Positions 55,584-57,643 of a DNA stretch of 57,643 nt are shown here, in pieces. The notes under the pieces were generated by a model. That model ran no database searches. It was not told the origin of the DNA and was given only the letters and a program-made list of their open reading frames with translations. The stretch comes from an uncultured Caryophanales bacterium (GTDB taxonomy: Bacteria; Bacillota_I; Bacilli_A; RF39; UBA660). Location of the stretch: assembly GCA_946628005.1 (NCBI GenBank), contig CAMOWA010000006.1:1-57643 (forward strand), read 5' to 3'. How positions within the stretch are numbered: position 1 is the stretch's first letter; each line of letters opens with the position of its first letter. Made by a program: the position numbers and the translations under genes.

Positions 55584-56450
55584 ATGACAAAGATAGATAA
55601 AGAAAAACTATGTGAATGTAGTAAAACAATAGAAAAACTACGAACTACATGTCCACTAATACATTGTATAACAAATTATGTTACAATAAATGACTGTGCT
55701 AATGCAGTACTAGCAATAGGTGGATCTCCTTCAATGGCAAATGAAACTCCTGAAATGAAAGAATTTGTTGAAATTGCAGGAACAACAGTTATTAATCTAG
55801 GAACACTATTAGAAGATCAGATAGAACCTATGCAAGTAGCAGCAACACATACAAAAGAAACAAAGACTCCCTTAGTATTAGACCCTGTGGCTGTTGGTGT
55901 ATCAAAACTTAGAAATGATACAACAAAAGATATTATAAACCGGTCATCTGTCTCAGTTATAAGAGGAAATATGTCTGAAATCAAGGCAATAGGCTACTTA
56001 TATGATATTATTGAAGATAATGCTAAAGCAAAAGGAGTAGATGTAGCTGACGATGATATTATAAATAAAAGGAATATGAATGAAAATTGTGAGATTATAA
56101 AAAAAATAGCTGGCAATTTAAATACTATAATAGCTGTATCTGGACCAGTAGACATGATATCTGATGGAAAAGATGTTTACTTAATAGATAATGGTGAACC
56201 AATCATGTCAAAAATCACAGGTAGTGGATGTATGTTAACTTGTGTAATAGGTTCATTTACAGCTGTTACTAACCCATTAGATGCTGCAATTATTGGTAGT
56301 TTATCAATGGCAATAGCTGGAGAAAAAGCTTATAAAAAAGTACAGATTAACAATGAAGGAAGTGGATCCTTTAGAACATACCTCATTGATGAATTATATA
56401 AGATGAATGAAGAAACTATAATGAAATATGGAAAATTATATAAAATTTAA
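55584..56450 (+). CDS. thiM: Hydroxyethylthiazole kinase
   Basis: 288 residues. PLIHCITNYVTINDCANAVLAIGGSPSMA is the substrate-binding N terminus of ThiM, VLDPVAVG the core, and GSGCMLTCVIGSF the catalytic Gly-Ser-Gly-Cys loop. ThiM phosphorylates 4-methyl-5-(2-hydroxyethyl)thiazole for coupling to the pyrimidine half of thiamine, a salvage reaction. An insertion near residues 145-175 (VADDDIINKRNMNEN) is slightly longer than usual. AGAGGA precedes the ATG. An MTH1187-type thiamine-binding gene follows after 14 bases. Confidence 0.95.
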   Translation: MTKIDKEKLCECSKTIEKLRTTCPLIHCITNYVTINDCANAVLAIGGSPSMANETPEMKEFVEIAGTTVINLGTLLEDQIEPMQVAATHTKETKTPLVLDPVAVGVSKLRNDTTKDIINRSSVSVIRGNMSEIKAIGYLYDIIEDNAKAKGVDVADDDIINKRNMNENCEIIKKIAGNLNTIIAVSGPVDMISDGKDVYLIDNGEPIMSKITGSGCMLTCVIGSFTAVTNPLDAAIIGSLSMAIAGEKAYKKVQINNEGSGSFRTYLIDELYKMNEETIMKYGKLYKI

Positions 56451-56464
56451 TATTAGGATGTGAA

Positions 56465-56773
56465 ATGATGATAACAGCAGATTTTGCAATATTACCGGTT
56501 GGAATAGATAATACAGAATGTAAAGAATTTGTAACAAAAGCAGTTCAAGCAATAAAAGATTCAGGATTAAATTATCAGTTAACAGGTATGGGAACTCAAA
56601 TTGAAGCAGATAATTATAAAGAATTATATACGGCAATAGCTAAAGCTCAGGAAGCAGTATTTACTGCTGGAACTGGTAGAGTATATACTGTTATTAAAGT
56701 TGATGATAGAAGAGATGTTGAAAATAGAACATTAGATGCAAAGATTAAAACTGTTAATGATATGCTTGAATAA
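56465..56773 (+). CDS. MTH1187/YkoF-type thiamine-binding protein
   Basis: 102 residues of the MTH1187 (DUF77) family: ADFAILPVGIDNTECKEFV, YQLTGMGTQIEA and TVIKVDDRRDVENRTLDAKI. The fold is a dimeric ferredoxin-like sandwich related to YkoF, which binds thiamine or its precursors. Its position right behind thiM supports a role in thiamine or hydroxymethylpyrimidine/thiazole binding. The pair is probably one transcript. ATG 56468 could also start it. Confidence 0.87.
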   Translation: MMITADFAILPVGIDNTECKEFVTKAVQAIKDSGLNYQLTGMGTQIEADNYKELYTAIAKAQEAVFTAGTGRVYTVIKVDDRRDVENRTLDAKIKTVNDMLE

Positions 56774-56852
56774 GTATATTATTCCAAAAATATTTTTTTA
56801 TAATTATTTGATATGAAAATAGAAAATTAATTATCGAAAGATTTGATAAAAA

Positions 56853-57599
56853 ATGAAGTATAGTAATTATTGTTCATATTGTGGTACTGAAAATTATCCT
56901 CTGTTAAAATATTGTATAAACTGTGGCTCTGTCTTGAAATCTATGAGAATAAAAGATGGAACTGAATATAATGATAGTGACACGTTCTTTACAAATGAGA
57001 ATCTATATAAACTTGTTAATACGGAGTTAACTGAAGATGTTTATGATAAAATAATACGTAGTATCCGTGATATGGGTTTGATGAATCTTAAAAGATATAG
57101 TAATGAACCTTGTCTTAATAAACTAATAAAACTTGGAAGACAATACTCTAAGGTAGAATATGATAAGGCAGATGGAGTTTATGGGTATTATAATTATAAT
57201 AGTATCTATATTGATAATGATTTAAATGAATCAATGAAAATTTGTACCTTAATACATGAATTATCTCACCACTTGTTTAGTGAGATATTTGAACAATTAA
57301 TTATGTACTTTTTAGATACTAGAAAAACAGACTTTATTGAGGGCTTTGTAGCTTACATGTTAATAATTGACCAGTACCATAAAGTTGCTAATGAATATCT
57401 TGCTTATACATGTGAAGGATATTTTTCTAATAATATTGCTAAGGATTATGAATCTGTTGTACAAATATTAGCTATGAATAACTTGGATAGTAATATCGTA
57501 GAGCAGATGTATGTTTTAGGTAATTCTATTGCTGATGATGTTATTAATATATTAAAAACATTCTTTGATGAAAATTTTTTAAAAGAAATGGCCTTGTAG
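56853..57599 (+). CDS. Zinc-ribbon protein with HELSHH metallopeptidase-like motif
   Basis: 248 residues. The N terminus is a zinc ribbon (CSYCGTENYPLLKYCINCG, residues 7-25). A mainly helical part follows, with IHELSHHLFSE near residue 137, an HExxHH motif typical of zinc peptidases. A possible third ligand is in DFIEGFVAYML, as in IrrE/SprT-like and related proteases. No membrane segment is evident. The terminal repeat at the window edge overlaps its last codons. Function unknown; it may cleave a regulatory protein. Confidence 0.75.
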   Translation: MKYSNYCSYCGTENYPLLKYCINCGSVLKSMRIKDGTEYNDSDTFFTNENLYKLVNTELTEDVYDKIIRSIRDMGLMNLKRYSNEPCLNKLIKLGRQYSKVEYDKADGVYGYYNYNSIYIDNDLNESMKICTLIHELSHHLFSEIFEQLIMYFLDTRKTDFIEGFVAYMLIIDQYHKVANEYLAYTCEGYFSNNIAKDYESVVQILAMNNLDSNIVEQMYVLGNSIADDVINILKTFFDENFLKEMAL

Positions 57600-57641
57600 A
57601 AAACCTATAATTTTATAATAAAAATCTTCATGAAAAATATC
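57589..57641. repeat. Right copy of a 53-bp terminal inverted repeat
   Basis: Exact reverse complement of bases 1-53, two bases short of the window end. It includes the stop codon region of the HELSHH protein gene (stop at 57597-57599) and about 40 bases of AT-rich flank. Confidence 0.9.
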
Positions 57642-57643
57642 AT

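Overview
The window is AT-rich archaeal DNA, most likely from the gut methanogen Methanosphaera (M. stadtmanae or a close relative). The evidence is a MtaA-type methanol:coenzyme M methyltransferase, a bile salt hydrolase, Asn/Thr-rich adhesin-like surface proteins, a Cys-His-Asp (transglutaminase-type) wall protein, FmdE domains, archaeal TATA-type promoters and GGTGA Shine-Dalgarno sites. This assignment is by recognition only; no search was run. No rRNA, tRNA, CRISPR array, insertion sequence or phage gene was seen.

Layout. 0.5-7.2 kb: seven co-directional genes encoding a large surface protein with two FmdE-like domains, a Ser-rich secreted protein, a CbiM-like Ni/Co transporter component, an anchored protein, a DUF2162-like membrane protein and an ExbB/ExbD-like motor pair; it looks like an energised metal-uptake locus. 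7.5-13.5 kb: an HxlR regulator with three operator-like dyads, two HAD phosphatases with a zinc ribbon protein, a metallo-beta-lactamase-fold hydrolase, a thioesterase and a frameshifted MFS permease. 13.9-16.2 kb: an adhesin-like protein. 16.3-25.4 kb: a GCS2-type glutamate-cysteine ligase, PadR and MarR regulators, a SWIM protein, an aldo/keto reductase, a MATE pump and a manganese pyrophosphatase. 25.6-38.8 kb: small redox and Fe-S proteins (two ferredoxins, three iron-sulfur-flavoprotein-like proteins, nitroreductase, a second aldo/keto reductase), TrmO, MtaA and the Ig-repeat/transglutaminase-type surface protein. 39-48.9 kb: a hydrolase/coiled-coil protein, a divergent FAD reductase, duplicated secreted proteins, UspA and bile salt hydrolase. 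49.3-54.7 kb: a histidine kinase, a response regulator broken by a nonsense codon, an intact response regulator, and a pseudo-receiver fused to a processive family-2 glycosyltransferase followed by an overlapping extracytoplasmic protein; it looks like a signalling-to-polysaccharide unit. 54.8-57.6 kb: thiamine salvage (ThiM plus an MTH1187-type protein) and a zinc-ribbon metallopeptidase-like protein.

The strongest candidates for undescribed systems are the FmdE/CbiM/ExbB/ExbD-like locus and the kinase/regulator/pseudo-receiver-glycosyltransferase locus. The two window ends carry a perfect 53-bp inverted repeat, which suggests contig ends inside a repeat. Several genes seem to start at ATT or ATA codons.
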